Assembly (NCBI RefSeq): GCF_003574035.1
Contig: NZ_QWKY01000003.1
Coordinates: forward strand, 1 to 64,000
Origin: Meiothermus hypogaeus
GTDB lineage: Bacteria > Deinococcota > Deinococci > Deinococcales > Thermaceae
Length of the DNA stretch: 64,000 bases
Direction of reading: 5' to 3'
The notes below the pieces were generated by a model that made no database searches, was not told the DNA's origin, and was given only the letters and a program-made list of their open reading frames with translations. Shown piece by piece: positions 53,103-63,920 of the stretch. Every line of letters starts with the position of its first letter. Position 1 is the first letter of the stretch. Made by a program: the position numbers and the translations under genes.

Positions 53103-53369
53103 TCAAGGCTTCGAAGCTTTCCAGAACCGCTCTTGCAGCTTTAAGTCGGTCGCCAAAGCATTCCCCTGTTTGAGCCGCACCCGGGGCCGCCCTTGTAGGC
53201 CCCGCTCACCCAACGCATGTGCTACCTCTTCCAAGGCCTTTCCCAAGTCGCGTGTGGGCCGGTAAAAAACCTCGCGCCGCAACTTTCCCAACGCGTCAAA
53301 ATACTCCACCTGCACCACCGCCCGGCCTTGCTCGAGCCACACCAATACCTGATCCAGTCTGGGTTGCAC
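53103..53369 (-). CDS. Conserved-looking hypothetical protein, 88 residues
   Basis: The protein starts MQPRLDQVLVWLEQGRAVVQ and continues with a short beta pair (VEYFDALGKLRREVFYRP) and a helix (DLGKALEEVAHALGERG). No membrane or signal segment is seen and no family is recognised. Codon choice resembles neighbouring genes. It starts with GTG, 70 nt below the nrdJ stop on the same strand, and ends 23 nt before the repeat at 53080. Confidence 0.6.
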   Translation of the reverse strand: MQPRLDQVLVWLEQGRAVVQVEYFDALGKLRREVFYRPTRDLGKALEEVAHALGERGLQGRPRVRLKQGNALATDLKLQERFWKASKP

Positions 53370-53439
53370 AGTTCAAAACACTGGCACAGCTTTACCCTTA
53401 TAAAACCGCTGCCCTGTTTACATTCATCCAGGAATAACT

Positions 53440-56409
53440 CTATCCACACTTGCTGTAACCACAGCTATAGCACTTGGTACACCCTTCCTCACGCACCAGG
53501 TTCTCATCGCCACACTCGGGGCATTTGCCCAAGCCGGTCTTACCCTGGAGGGGCTGTGTGTTCTGGATGGGCGCGGTCATGGCCCGCTGCATGGCCTGGG
53601 GCACCATATTGTCGTCCAGGGGCATCTGAGCGGCTTTGCGCTCACCTTCGGCAATCTGGATTTTGCTGGTGGTTTCTAGCGCTACGGCAATCAAGTCGGC
53701 CTTGCTGGTGACAAAACGGCCCTGGTAGCTGCCGTACAGGCCACCGTTGATGCCGCGCAAAGTCTTGACCAACTCGGCAACCGGCACTCCGTATTGCAGG
53801 GCCTTGGAGATAATACGCCCCAGGGCTTCGCTGTCGGCGTTGGCCTCGTCGCCCGCCTTACCCGAAGTCAGGATAACCTCCACCGGGTGCTCCCCTTGCA
53901 TGTTGACGGTCACCAGAAAACCCCGCCGGGTGCCGTCGGCAGCGGTGAGTTTGACCATGTCGGTGTAGCCCACCAGGCGACCGGTACGCTCGAAGATGGG
54001 GCGGGTTGTCCGCTCTGCTTCGTGGCGACCCAAGTCGCTGCTAGCCGGCACCTCCAGCAACGCGGGCTGCACCGCTACCGTCTCCTTGTCCTGCTCTGCT
54101 TTCTTATCTTCCTTGCTCACCGAGAGCACCTGGTATTCGCGGCTGCCATCGCGGTAAACCGTGATGCCCTTGCAACCGGTCATGTATGCCTCGGTGTAGG
54201 CTGCCTCCACATCCTCCACGGTGGCCTGGTTGGGCAGGTTGATGGTCTTGGAGAGCGAGTTGGCCGCGTAGCCCTCAGCGTCGAAGGCGGTCTGTACTAC
54301 CCCTTGCATCCGCACATGATCCAGCGGCGGCACGTCGTGGGCCCCTTCAAACACATTACCAATAGCGCTGGGGATACCTTCCAGGCCCTTCACGCTGCCA
54401 TGGTGGGCCTGAATGGCCTCGATGATGGCATCCCAATCCCAGGCATCGTTCTTCTCGAAGCGCCCCTCGGCGGGGAACTGCTCCATCATCTCCACAAACA
54501 AGGGGTGCAACAAAGCCTTGTACTCCCCGCCGATGCGCCGCCACATGAAGGGTGAGAACATCGGCTCGATGCCGCTGGAAACCCCCATCAACATGCTGGT
54601 GGTACCGGTAGGGGCCACCGTCAGCACCGCCACGTTGCGGCGGGGGCGGATACCCAGCGCCTCGAAGGCCGCGCGGTTTTGCTCATAGACCGGAAACACG
54701 CCCCGCTCCCGCCCCAGTTGCTCCGACTCGGCAATGGCTTCCTCGCGCATGACGTTCATCACTTGAGCTACCACCCGGCGGCCCGCTTCTGAGGAGTAGG
54801 GCAGCCCCATCTTGATGAGCATGTCGGCCAGGCCCATTACCCCTAGGCCCAGCCGGCGCAAGGTCTGGCTGGCGATACGGTTGTCCTCCAGGGCAAACAC
54901 GTTTACGTCCAGCACGTTGTCCAGGAAGCGGATGGCGGTGTGAACGTCTTTACGGAACTCAGCGAAATTGAATTCGCCGTTCTCTACATAAGCCGCAAGG
55001 TTAATGGCACCCAGGTCACAGGGCTCGCCCACCGTGAGGGGGATTTCCCCACATGGATTTGTGGAGCGAATCTGATAGCGGGGCCCCAGATTCTTGAGGG
55101 CCGAAAGCTGGTTGATGCGATCCACGAAGATCAGGCCGGGTTCGCCGGTAGCCCAGGCGTGCCAGGCAATTTCGTGCCAGAGCCACTTGGCCGGCACTTT
55201 GCCGTCGTAGACCGGAATGGGGCGGGCGCCGTCCTGGGCGCGCTCGGGCAGATCGGGCAACACCCCGTTATAGAAGCCTTGCACCGGGTGTGGATAGTAT
55301 TTGCCCGGCACCTCGGAGGGTTCAACCGCCCACAGGCCATCGGCCTGCAATGCCTGCCAGAAGGCTTCGGTGACCAGGATCGAGATATTGAAGGTGGAGA
55401 TATCGCCCTCGCTGGCCTCGCGGTCGAGGTCTTTGGCGGTCAGGAAGTCCAGCAGGTCGGGGTGGTCAATGGCGATGGTGGCCATGCCAGCGCCCCGGCG
55501 GGTGCCGCCCTGGCGTACTACCCGCAGCACCGGCGCGTACACGTAGCGCAAGGTAGCGACCGGGCCCGCTTTCTCGGCCCCCAGATTGGCCCATTCTAAG
55601 AAGTTATCGAAAATTTCCACTAAAAAGCTCACCGGCCCGCTGCTGGTACCCCCGCTTCCTTTGATGGGCGCACCTTCGGGGCGCAGACTGCTGAAGTCTA
55701 CATGGGGTTCCTGACCTTTCACAGCCAGGCTCAGGGCGGCCTTGGCAGCCTCGATGATGCCGCGCATATCGTCGGGCACCATCAGTGCGTCGCCGGGTTT
55801 CTCCCGCACGGTCATGACCCCGTTGCGCCGGGCCAGCGCGGCCAATTCGGGCTTCAGGAGGCCGTAAACCACCCGCGTCCAGTTGCGCACGGTGATGTTT
55901 TCTTTGTCGCCATCGGGGTTGATGGGGGGGCGCATCATGCCCTTGATGAAGTCTTCGACATCGGCATGCTCTGCAGAAATATAGGCAAAACCGCGAATCG
56001 TTCCGCGTGGGCCAGCATTCTTGCGCGAGACATAGGGATCGAGGTTGACCCCGTTGCCCCCACCCACCTTGGTTACCAATGCCAGCTTGGTCGCTACTTC
56101 CAGCACCCCATCAAAGCTGCTGGGGTCGTGATCGGTAGCGCCCTGCACAAAGCAGTTGAGTACGTTGCCGTGCTGGGTACCCGCTCCGGCCAGCACCCGC
56201 CCGCCCGGGCAGAAGCGTTTGGAGGCCATCAGCTGATAGAACTGTTCGCCCCAGTACGCTTTGTCCTGATCGGACTTTTCGGGTGAGGCCACCCAGGTAG
56301 CCACCCGGCGAAACATTCCAAATACGTCTCCATCGCCAGGTTGCATGTACTGGCGCTTGGCGATGGCTTGGGCGTGATCGTCAAAAAGTGCGGGCGTGAA
56401 GCTATTCAT
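53440..56409 (-). CDS. nrdJ: Adenosylcobalamin-dependent ribonucleoside-diphosphate reductase (class II)
   Basis: The 989-residue enzyme makes deoxyribonucleotides with B12 as radical source, so it works with or without oxygen. It has substrate and radical-site segments RFCPGGRVLAGAGTQHGNVLNCFVQG, STNPCGEIPL near 460-470, and VLTVAPTGTTSMLMGVSSGIEPMFSPF near 606-632. The C-terminal tail is a zinc-ribbon-like CPECGDENLVREEGCTKCYSCGYSKCG. I took the ATG at 56409 (TTGGAGGACACC upstream). No intein or split is seen. Confidence 0.94.
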   Translation of the reverse strand: MNSFTPALFDDHAQAIAKRQYMQPGDGDVFGMFRRVATWVASPEKSDQDKAYWGEQFYQLMASKRFCPGGRVLAGAGTQHGNVLNCFVQGATDHDPSSFDGVLEVATKLALVTKVGGGNGVNLDPYVSRKNAGPRGTIRGFAYISAEHADVEDFIKGMMRPPINPDGDKENITVRNWTRVVYGLLKPELAALARRNGVMTVREKPGDALMVPDDMRGIIEAAKAALSLAVKGQEPHVDFSSLRPEGAPIKGSGGTSSGPVSFLVEIFDNFLEWANLGAEKAGPVATLRYVYAPVLRVVRQGGTRRGAGMATIAIDHPDLLDFLTAKDLDREASEGDISTFNISILVTEAFWQALQADGLWAVEPSEVPGKYYPHPVQGFYNGVLPDLPERAQDGARPIPVYDGKVPAKWLWHEIAWHAWATGEPGLIFVDRINQLSALKNLGPRYQIRSTNPCGEIPLTVGEPCDLGAINLAAYVENGEFNFAEFRKDVHTAIRFLDNVLDVNVFALEDNRIASQTLRRLGLGVMGLADMLIKMGLPYSSEAGRRVVAQVMNVMREEAIAESEQLGRERGVFPVYEQNRAAFEALGIRPRRNVAVLTVAPTGTTSMLMGVSSGIEPMFSPFMWRRIGGEYKALLHPLFVEMMEQFPAEGRFEKNDAWDWDAIIEAIQAHHGSVKGLEGIPSAIGNVFEGAHDVPPLDHVRMQGVVQTAFDAEGYAANSLSKTINLPNQATVEDVEAAYTEAYMTGCKGITVYRDGSREYQVLSVSKEDKKAEQDKETVAVQPALLEVPASSDLGRHEAERTTRPIFERTGRLVGYTDMVKLTAADGTRRGFLVTVNMQGEHPVEVILTSGKAGDEANADSEALGRIISKALQYGVPVAELVKTLRGINGGLYGSYQGRFVTSKADLIAVALETTSKIQIAEGERKAAQMPLDDNMVPQAMQRAMTAPIQNTQPLQGKTGLGKCPECGDENLVREEGCTKCYSCGYSKCG

Positions 56410-56807
56410 GGTGTCCTCCAATTTGAGCGAGATATCCCCGGCCACCGCAGTGGCACAAGATATGGGGGGTTCCGCGCTAGATACTACTACTTGTTGTATA
56501 TTTTTGGCAAGTGGTTTGGGAAAAGCCTAGAATTTAGATATAAACAGAATACTGTAGGTGTTATGAGAAAATCAAGCCCTTGAGTTCAAACATATAGGGG
56601 CAAAACTTGCAAATGACCACTATAAATAGTAGATAGGTAAGGATTGGTTCTGCCTCAAACAGAAACAGCTCCGGTATTTGGAACGTTGTAATGGAGGGCG
56701 AGATGACTTTTATCTAAATAGGGGGCTGGTGGCTTAACATTAAGGCCAGCCTCGGAAATATTAAGGCCCGGTTCTCTCCCCACGCTTTGCCCTAAGCCCT
56801 GTGGGTT
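56410..56807. other. nrdJ leader and upstream region
   Basis: This 398-bp gap contains a candidate nrdJ promoter on the minus strand: TTGATT (56570-56575), 18-nt spacer, TATTCT (56546-56551). A leader of about 135 nt follows, with a small hairpin (GCCAC/GTGGC). A GCCACTG word recalls cobalamin riboswitches, but the other conserved parts are missing. No gene is seen. Confidence 0.45.
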
Positions 56808-58268
<1,461 letters not shown>

Positions 58269-58412
58269 TCAAACTCCCACGCGAAAACGTCTGCACGTTG
58301 CCAGGGGTTAGTCTAAACCTTGTAAGCAAAATCTCAAGTGTAAGCGAACAGGATTTCGTTATGTGAAGGGTGGGTGGCACTGGGTCATCGGTTCTGATAC
58401 CATGCCCCAGTT

Positions 58413-59087
58413 ATGCCGCGTGGGAATCTGTTTGTCATGACCGGGGCTTCGGGGGTGGGCAAAGGCACCATCCGGGGCAGGCTCCTGGAATATCACCGCA
58501 TGTACTACTCGATCTCGATGACCACCCGGCCCCCCAGGGTGGGAGAGCGCAATGGGGTGGACTATTACTTTGTCAGCAAAGCCGAGTTTGAAAGCAAGAT
58601 TGCGCAAAACGGTTTCCTGGAGTGGGCCCAGTACGTGGAAGACTACTACGGCACGCCCAGGGAGCCGGTGGAGGAAGCCCTGAGCAAAGGCCAGGATGTC
58701 ATCCTCGAGATTGAGGTTCAGGGCGCTTTGCAGGTCAAGCAGGCCATGCCGGAAGCAATTCTGGTCTTCATCATTCCCCCCTCGCTGTCGGAGTTGCGTC
58801 GAAGGCTGCTGGTGCGTGGAACCGACAGTCTGGCCAAGATTCACAAACGGCTCAAGCGGGCCGAGGAAGAGATTCGCATGGCCGACCAGTTCAAGTATGT
58901 GCTGGTCAACGACCAGCTCGACAAAGCCGTCTCCGACTTTGCCGCCATTATTCAGGCCGAGCGGCTGCTACAACCGCGCATGAGCGAAGCACTGGCCCGC
59001 GCCCTCTCGGTAGACCCGGTTCTGGAACGTGAACTCGATGAACTCGAGCGCAAACGGCTCGAGGCGGGCGAGCAGGGGGGCCAGTAA
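58413..59087 (+). CDS. gmk: Guanylate kinase
   Basis: The 224-residue enzyme phosphorylates GMP to GDP. It has Walker [16 protein letters not shown] near 8-22, the GMP-binding segment [20 protein letters not shown] near 33-52, and [14 protein letters not shown] near 91-104. It is slightly longer than usual (about 205-210) because of a charged C-terminal tail. It is followed by rpoZ, the classic gmk-rpoZ pair. Confidence 0.95.
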   Translation: MPRGNLFVMTGASGVGKGTIRGRLLEYHRMYYSISMTTRPPRVGERNGVDYYFVSKAEFESKIAQNGFLEWAQYVEDYYGTPREPVEEALSKGQDVILEIEVQGALQVKQAMPEAILVFIIPPSLSELRRRLLVRGTDSLAKIHKRLKRAEEEIRMADQFKYVLVNDQLDKAVSDFAAIIQAERLLQPRMSEALARALSVDPVLERELDELERKRLEAGEQGGQ

Positions 59088-59113
59088 ACATTTCTCACTT
59101 TCTGATGTACAAT
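59085..59113 (+). promoter_or_regulatory. Candidate internal promoter of rpoZ
   Basis: TAAACA (59085-59090), a 17-nt spacer and TACAAT (59108-59113) overlap the gmk stop. Transcription from here would make rpoZ independent of gmk. AGAGGT before the ATG at 59140 is the ribosome site. Confidence 0.45.
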
Positions 59114-59139
59114 CGGAGCTTAGTTGCAGAGGTAGACCT

Positions 59140-59448
59140 ATGGCAGAACCCGGCATCGATACCCTTCTGGCCCTGACCGACTCCAAGTACCGCCTGACCG
59201 TAGTGACGGCAAAGCGCGCCCAACAGCTACTGCGCTACGACTTCAAGAATACGGTGCTGAACAGCGACGAACTGCCCCGCATGCGCACTTTGGAAGGTGA
59301 GAAGCCTGACCCCAACGCAGTTACCTGGGCAATGCAAGAGCTCAAGACCGGCCGACTGCAAATCGGTGAAAACCTGATTGCCGAGGATCGTCTGACCAAG
59401 TACCTCGATCAGATGTACCCCCGCGAAGTTATCGAAACTTCTGATTAA
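59140..59448 (+). CDS. rpoZ: DNA-directed RNA polymerase omega subunit
   Basis: The 102-residue protein beginning [20 protein letters not shown] closely follows Thermus omega (99 residues), with the conserved [17 protein letters not shown] segment that clamps the beta-prime C-terminus. The longer frame overlaps gmk; the ATG at 59140 has an AGAGGT site. Confidence 0.95.
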   Translation: MAEPGIDTLLALTDSKYRLTVVTAKRAQQLLRYDFKNTVLNSDELPRMRTLEGEKPDPNAVTWAMQELKTGRLQIGENLIAEDRLTKYLDQMYPREVIETSD

Positions 59449-59471
59449 CCGGTGCTGGAATCAGGCAGCAG

Positions 59472-59495
59472 GCGGGCCGACCCTGGTCGGCCCGC
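59472..59495 (+). terminator. Hairpin after rpoZ
   Basis: GCGGGCCGA (59472-59480) pairs with TCGGCCCGC (59487-59495) around CCCTGG, 23 nt past the rpoZ stop. It is followed by ATCTTCAT, a weak T-tract. Confidence 0.6.
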
Positions 59496-59572
59496 ATCTT
59501 CATGCATGAGCCGGGCAGGTCGGGTGTGCGAATTAGCAACTTCGCATCGCACATCTAGCCTGTGATGTAGCA

Positions 59573-59615
59573 TATGCACTCTGCATAAACCCAAACCACA
59601 GACGCCCTGTATAAT
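59573..59615 (+). promoter_or_regulatory. argR promoter with ARG-box-like inverted repeat
   Basis: TATGCA-CTC-TGCATA (59573-59587) lies 22 nt upstream of a perfect TATAAT (59610-59615). The arms resemble the A/T-rich palindromic half-sites of ArgR operators, so autoregulation is plausible. No strong -35 box is seen. The ATG is at 59645. Confidence 0.45.
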
Positions 59616-59644
59616 CACAAATCGGGACTCGAGGTGAAATTGCT

Positions 59645-60103
59645 ATGGCCAGCAAAGAACAGCGGCATCGGGCTATCCAGGAAATCATTAGCCGAGAAAG
59701 CATATCTACCCAAGCCGAGTTGGTGGATCGGCTGCGTAAACTGAACTATGACGTAACCCAGGCCACGGTGAGCCGCGACATCAACGAAATGCGTCTGGTG
59801 CGGGTTCCGCTGGGGCGGGGGAAACACAAATACGCCCTGGCCCATCTCGACCTAGCCGAAGATGTAATGGAAGAACTCCGGCGCATGTTTCGTACCTTTG
59901 TGCGGGATGTAGACCGGGGCGAGAACATTCTGATGCTCAAAGTGTCCGAAGGGCATGCCTCTGGCATCGCCCTATTGATTGACCGACTGCGCCGGGATGA
60001 TATTGTAGGCACGATTGCTGGGGAGGATTCGATTCTGGTGGTGGGCCGCACGGTTCAAGATGCAGAGGCCTTGCAGGAGGAATTTGACCGTTTGCTAACC
60101 TGA
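59645..60103 (+). CDS. argR: Arginine repressor ArgR/AhrC
   Basis: The 152-residue regulator has an N-terminal winged helix ([54 protein letters not shown]) and a C-terminal arginine-binding hexamerisation domain ending [30 protein letters not shown], with the GTIAGEDS ligand motif. It controls arginine synthesis and breakdown; no arg genes are in the window. Confidence 0.93.
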   Translation: MASKEQRHRAIQEIISRESISTQAELVDRLRKLNYDVTQATVSRDINEMRLVRVPLGRGKHKYALAHLDLAEDVMEELRRMFRTFVRDVDRGENILMLKVSEGHASGIALLIDRLRRDDIVGTIAGEDSILVVGRTVQDAEALQEEFDRLLT

Positions 60104-60210
60104 GCGCCAGGGGGCAGCAGGAAGCAGTCGAGCAACCACAAAGCACCTGCAAAGGACCTTTTTCCCCCTCCCCTGCTGTTCTTCTTGCTATCAGTGAGGA
60201 CTGAATCCCA

Positions 60211-60831
60211 ATGGTTGAATTCGCCCTCCAGGCCTTCCTAACCCTGTTCGTGCTGGTTGATCCCATCGGCCTGATTCCGCTATTCCTGGCCCTGGTGGGT
60301 ACCCGTAGCTACCAGGAGCAAAAACGCATCGCGCTCAGGTCAACCCTGGTGGCGGGCCTCCTGATCCTGGCCTTTGCCTTGCTGGGGGGGGTGATTTTGC
60401 GCTACCTGGGCATCAGCCTCGAGGCGCTAAAGGTGGCGGGGGGTTTGCTTTTGTTCAAGATTGCTCTGGACATGATCAACGCCCAGCTCGAGCGCGAAAC
60501 CGACGAAGAGCACGCCGAGTCGCAAGTCCGGGCCGATGTCTCTGTTTTTCCACTGGCCATCCCGCTCATTGCCGGGCCGGGCACCCTGGCCAACGTGCTG
60601 ATTCTGGCTGGGTCAGCGCCCCCAGGAATTGGGGGGTTCGTACTGGTACTGGCCATGGCAGCCCTGGTTTTATTCCTCACTTACTGGTCGCTTCGCGCGG
60701 CCCTGAAGTTCTCGAGTTCGCTAGGTCGCACCGGCATCAATGTGATTACCCGGGTGCTGGGCATTTTGCTGGCCGCTCTGGCGGTACAGTATGTGGCCGA
60801 TGGGGTACGGGTCTTGCTAAAGCTCGAGTGA
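60211..60831 (+). CDS. MarC family membrane protein
   Basis: The 206-residue protein has six membrane helices. MarC features are FALQAFLTLFVLVDPIGLIPLFLALVGT at the N-terminus, a central DEEHAE loop, and FPLAIPLIAGPGTLANVLIL near 113-132. The function of the family is unsettled: it was once linked to multiple antibiotic resistance, later not. It overlaps the GGDEF gene tail to tail by 15 nt. Confidence 0.88.
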   Translation: MVEFALQAFLTLFVLVDPIGLIPLFLALVGTRSYQEQKRIALRSTLVAGLLILAFALLGGVILRYLGISLEALKVAGGLLLFKIALDMINAQLERETDEEHAESQVRADVSVFPLAIPLIAGPGTLANVLILAGSAPPGIGGFVLVLAMAALVLFLTYWSLRAALKFSSSLGRTGINVITRVLGILLAALAVQYVADGVRVLLKLE

Positions 60832-62163
60832 GTTGCGAACCCGGCGCTTGTCTTTGTACATGGCCTGATCGGCCTGCCCCAGGGCAGCCTGCAAATCCTG
60901 GAGGGGGGTGATGGCCACTGCTCCTGCGCTCACCTCGACGTGGATGGCTGAGCGCACCCGCCGAACCATCTCGGGCACTTCGGAAAGCGGCAGCGCCAGG
61001 TGCAGGCTCACAAACTCGTCGCCCCCAATGCGAAAAATCTGGTCTTCTTGACGGAAGACACTGCGAAGCGTGTTGGCCAAAATTTTGAGGGCCTGATCGC
61101 CAGCAGCATGACCGTACTGATCGTTGAGTCGCTTGAGTCCATCCATGTCCCAGTAAATGAGGGTCAAAGGTAAGTCCAGGCGTTCGGCCTGGGCCTTCAT
61201 TTTGGGAAAACTCTCTTTCAGGGCGTGCCGGTTGCCCAACCCCGTAAGGGCATCGCTCAGAGCCAGTTCGGATAGCTTCCGGCGCGTAAGCAGGCCATAA
61301 AGCACCGTAGCGGCCTGTAAGGCAAAGGTCTGAGCGATGGCTAGGCTTTCGGGGGGAAAGGCCTCGGTAGAGGTGAGTGAATCGAGGTTGAGGGTACCCA
61401 TTACCTGGCCCTGAAGCACAATGGGTACGGTCACGGTGGCTTTTAGCTCCTCGAGCTTGCCCACCTGGTTAAACATATCCAGCTCATGCGAAATGTGATT
61501 TTTGGTTCGCTCCTGGATATGCGGAGACACCAACAAGCGCGGCTTGCCCAGCAACCAGTCTTGCTCACCCAGCCCATACCAGGCCAGTTCGTGATTGTAA
61601 CCTAAAGAGTGTTCGATTAGGCTGTCCTCAAAGCCAATCTGAGCCACAAATCTAAACTCTCCGTTTTCCAGCAGGGTCAGGCTTCCGGCCTCGGCCCCAG
61701 GAACCACCTCGACGGCTGTTTGCAGTACCCGCATGAGGAGTTCCTCGAGTTTTTCTTCCTGGGTGAGCAGGCTGGAAAGCACCTCGAGGGAAGAGTGATA
61801 GGCTAGGGCCTGGTTGTACTCACGGGTCACCTCGCTCAGGATGCACAGTTGACCATTTTTGAAAGGGGCCAGGCTGACCTGGAACCAACGCCACCGCTTG
61901 ACCGCTATTCCCAACAAACCCTTCTGGGGGCTGCCCTGCCACCAACCCGCATTCATTGGCTCGTGCATGCGCGATTCGCGTACCACCGGTTGAAACCAGT
62001 TTTCCAGCCGCTTGCCCAGGGGATTGGGGTCGGGGATGAGGGCAGCAGCCACGGGGTTGCACCAGCCAATCTGCCCTTCTTTGTCCAGCCATACCACGGC
62101 CTCTGGAAGTTGGTTGAGCCAGTTCAAGGTTTCTGGCTCAAGGGGAGAGGCCGAGGTGTTCAT
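60817..62163 (-). CDS. Diguanylate cyclase with PAS-like and GAF domains
   Basis: In this 448-residue protein residues 8-110 look PAS-like (LNQLPEAVVWLDKEGQIGWCNPVAAALI). A GAF domain follows (about 120-285, LLMRVLQTAVEVVPGAEAGSLTLLENGEF), then GGDEF (about 290-448) with the active-site motif RIGGDEFVSLHL intact. It should make cyclic di-GMP in the cytoplasm in response to a signal sensed by GAF/PAS. No RxxD inhibitory site is evident. The frame also opens at a TTG at 62187; I prefer the ATG at 62163. Confidence 0.88.
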   Translation of the reverse strand: MNTSASPLEPETLNWLNQLPEAVVWLDKEGQIGWCNPVAAALIPDPNPLGKRLENWFQPVVRESRMHEPMNAGWWQGSPQKGLLGIAVKRWRWFQVSLAPFKNGQLCILSEVTREYNQALAYHSSLEVLSSLLTQEEKLEELLMRVLQTAVEVVPGAEAGSLTLLENGEFRFVAQIGFEDSLIEHSLGYNHELAWYGLGEQDWLLGKPRLLVSPHIQERTKNHISHELDMFNQVGKLEELKATVTVPIVLQGQVMGTLNLDSLTSTEAFPPESLAIAQTFALQAATVLYGLLTRRKLSELALSDALTGLGNRHALKESFPKMKAQAERLDLPLTLIYWDMDGLKRLNDQYGHAAGDQALKILANTLRSVFRQEDQIFRIGGDEFVSLHLALPLSEVPEMVRRVRSAIHVEVSAGAVAITPLQDLQAALGQADQAMYKDKRRVRNSLEL

Positions 62164-62233
62164 ATATGGCGGGCAGGGAATATTCAATTAAGTTTATGGT
62201 TGCCCCTCACATAGCGCAACCACGATTAACGGT

Positions 62234-63805
62234 TTACGTGACCGAGCCCATCAGTAGTTCACGGGCATGCTCGAGGGCTGCTTCGGAATAGCTGCCCGAG
62301 AGCATGCGGGCCAGCTCCCGTACCCGCTCCTCGTCCTGCACCTGCTGCACCTGTACCGACTGGCTATTTTTGACCACCCGGTAGTGGGTGTGGGCCCTGG
62401 CGGCGATTTGTGGAAGGTGGGTCACCACCAGCACCTGGCGCTGCTGGGCCAGGCGTGCCAGGCGTTCGGCCACCTGCCAGGCCGCTTCACCGCCTACTCC
62501 GGTATCCACCTCGTCAAAAACCACCGTATCGGCTTCTGAACCGGTCAGGAGGGCCAGCGCCAGCATCACCCGTGAAAGCTCCCCGCCCGAAGCAGCTTTC
62601 TCCAGGGGGGCCTCGCCCAGGCCTGGGTTGGCCGAAAACAACAGCTGCACTTCTTCCAGTCCATCGGGGCCGGGTTTTTCCAGGGGCGAGAGCCCCACCC
62701 GAAAACGCGCCGCCGGCATCCCCAGGGCGCGAATCTCCTCACTCGCTTTTCTGGAAAGCCAGTCGGCAGCCTGGGCACGAGCCCTGGAAAGCTGCTCACC
62801 TGCCGCTATCAGCGCGTTCCAGGCGCTTTCTTTTTGGGCGTGGAGTTCGGCCAGGCGATCCTCGGCGCCCTCGAGTTCGGCCAGCTCACGCCGCGCGGCC
62901 TCGGCAAAGGCCAGGATGGCCGGAATGCCCTCGCCATACTTGCGCCCCAACTTCTCGATGAGGGCCAGCCGGGCTTCCACTTCCTCGAGGCGCTGGGGGT
63001 CAGCCTCGAGGCTTTCCAGATAGTCCTCGAGTTCACGGCTCACCGCCCGCAGGCCATCCAGGGCGCTCTCAAGATCCTGACCCAGGTGCTCCAGTTCCGC
63101 ATCAAAGCGCCCGGCAGCCTTTACTTCCCGTGAGGCCAGCGTGGCCAGGCCCAGGGCGTCGCCATCCCCGCTGAGCAGAGCGACAGCCGCCGAAACCCGC
63201 TCGCGCAGGGTCTCGAGGTGGCGCAGGCGCTCTGCCTCCTGCAAAAGCTGCTCGTCCTCCCCCATCATCAGTTTGGCCTGGTCAATTTCACTGGTTTGAA
63301 ATCGCAGAATATCCAGTTTGCGTTCACGCTCACGGGCTGCTGCCTCGAGGCGTTCGGTCTCGCTCAGAATGGCCTGAAAATGCGAGTAGGCCCGCTGGTA
63401 CTGCTCCAGCAGACCCGGCTCTATCTGCGAATCAAGCAACCTGCGCTGAGCCTTGCGGCTAGAAAGCGCCAGGGCTGCGTGCTGGGCATGGATGGTCAGG
63501 TGCTGGGCCGCCTCGTCGCTGAGTTCTTTCAGGCTCACCACCTCGCCCTCGATGCGCGGGGTACTGCGCCCCTGGGAAACCTTGCGCGAAAGGCTTTTAC
63601 CGTTGAAGAAGGCCGTTACAAGGAGGGTATCAGCCCCAGGGCGCATCAGGCCCTCGGCTTTTTCGCCCAAGAGCAGCGACAAAGCATCCACCAAAACGCT
63701 CTTGCCCGCGCCGGTTTCCCCCGTAAGCACTGTCAGGCCAGGGCCAAACTCGAGCGCCACCCGCTCCAGCACTGCTAAGTTTTGTACCTCGAGGCGTTCC
63801 AACAT
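62234..63805 (-). CDS. recN: DNA repair protein RecN
   Basis: This 523-residue SMC-like ATPase takes part in double-strand-break repair. Walker A is GETGAGKSVLVDAL near 30-43. A long coiled coil runs from about 140 to 340. The ABC signature and Walker B are near the C-terminus: ASGGELSRVMLALAL, VVFDEVDTGVGG, LVVTHLPQIAARA. The length is near the usual 550. A TACC element lies 116 nt upstream of its start. Confidence 0.94.
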   Translation of the reverse strand: MLERLEVQNLAVLERVALEFGPGLTVLTGETGAGKSVLVDALSLLLGEKAEGLMRPGADTLLVTAFFNGKSLSRKVSQGRSTPRIEGEVVSLKELSDEAAQHLTIHAQHAALALSSRKAQRRLLDSQIEPGLLEQYQRAYSHFQAILSETERLEAAARERERKLDILRFQTSEIDQAKLMMGEDEQLLQEAERLRHLETLRERVSAAVALLSGDGDALGLATLASREVKAAGRFDAELEHLGQDLESALDGLRAVSRELEDYLESLEADPQRLEEVEARLALIEKLGRKYGEGIPAILAFAEAARRELAELEGAEDRLAELHAQKESAWNALIAAGEQLSRARAQAADWLSRKASEEIRALGMPAARFRVGLSPLEKPGPDGLEEVQLLFSANPGLGEAPLEKAASGGELSRVMLALALLTGSEADTVVFDEVDTGVGGEAAWQVAERLARLAQQRQVLVVTHLPQIAARAHTHYRVVKNSQSVQVQQVQDEERVRELARMLSGSYSEAALEHARELLMGSVT

Positions 63806-63920
63806 ACCCGAAACTCAGGGTATCACATCCGTTTTGTTGAGAACAGAATACTCAAATGAACACCCTCTTCCGCCAACAATTTTTAGCTAAAAGTCTAGAG
63901 TCAAAGGATGAAAGTAGTAA

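Noticed and set aside
56430-56545. Cobalamin riboswitch before the B12-dependent reductase
   Set aside because: A GCCACTG word is present, but the other conserved core segments of the cobalamin aptamer are not found in the leader.
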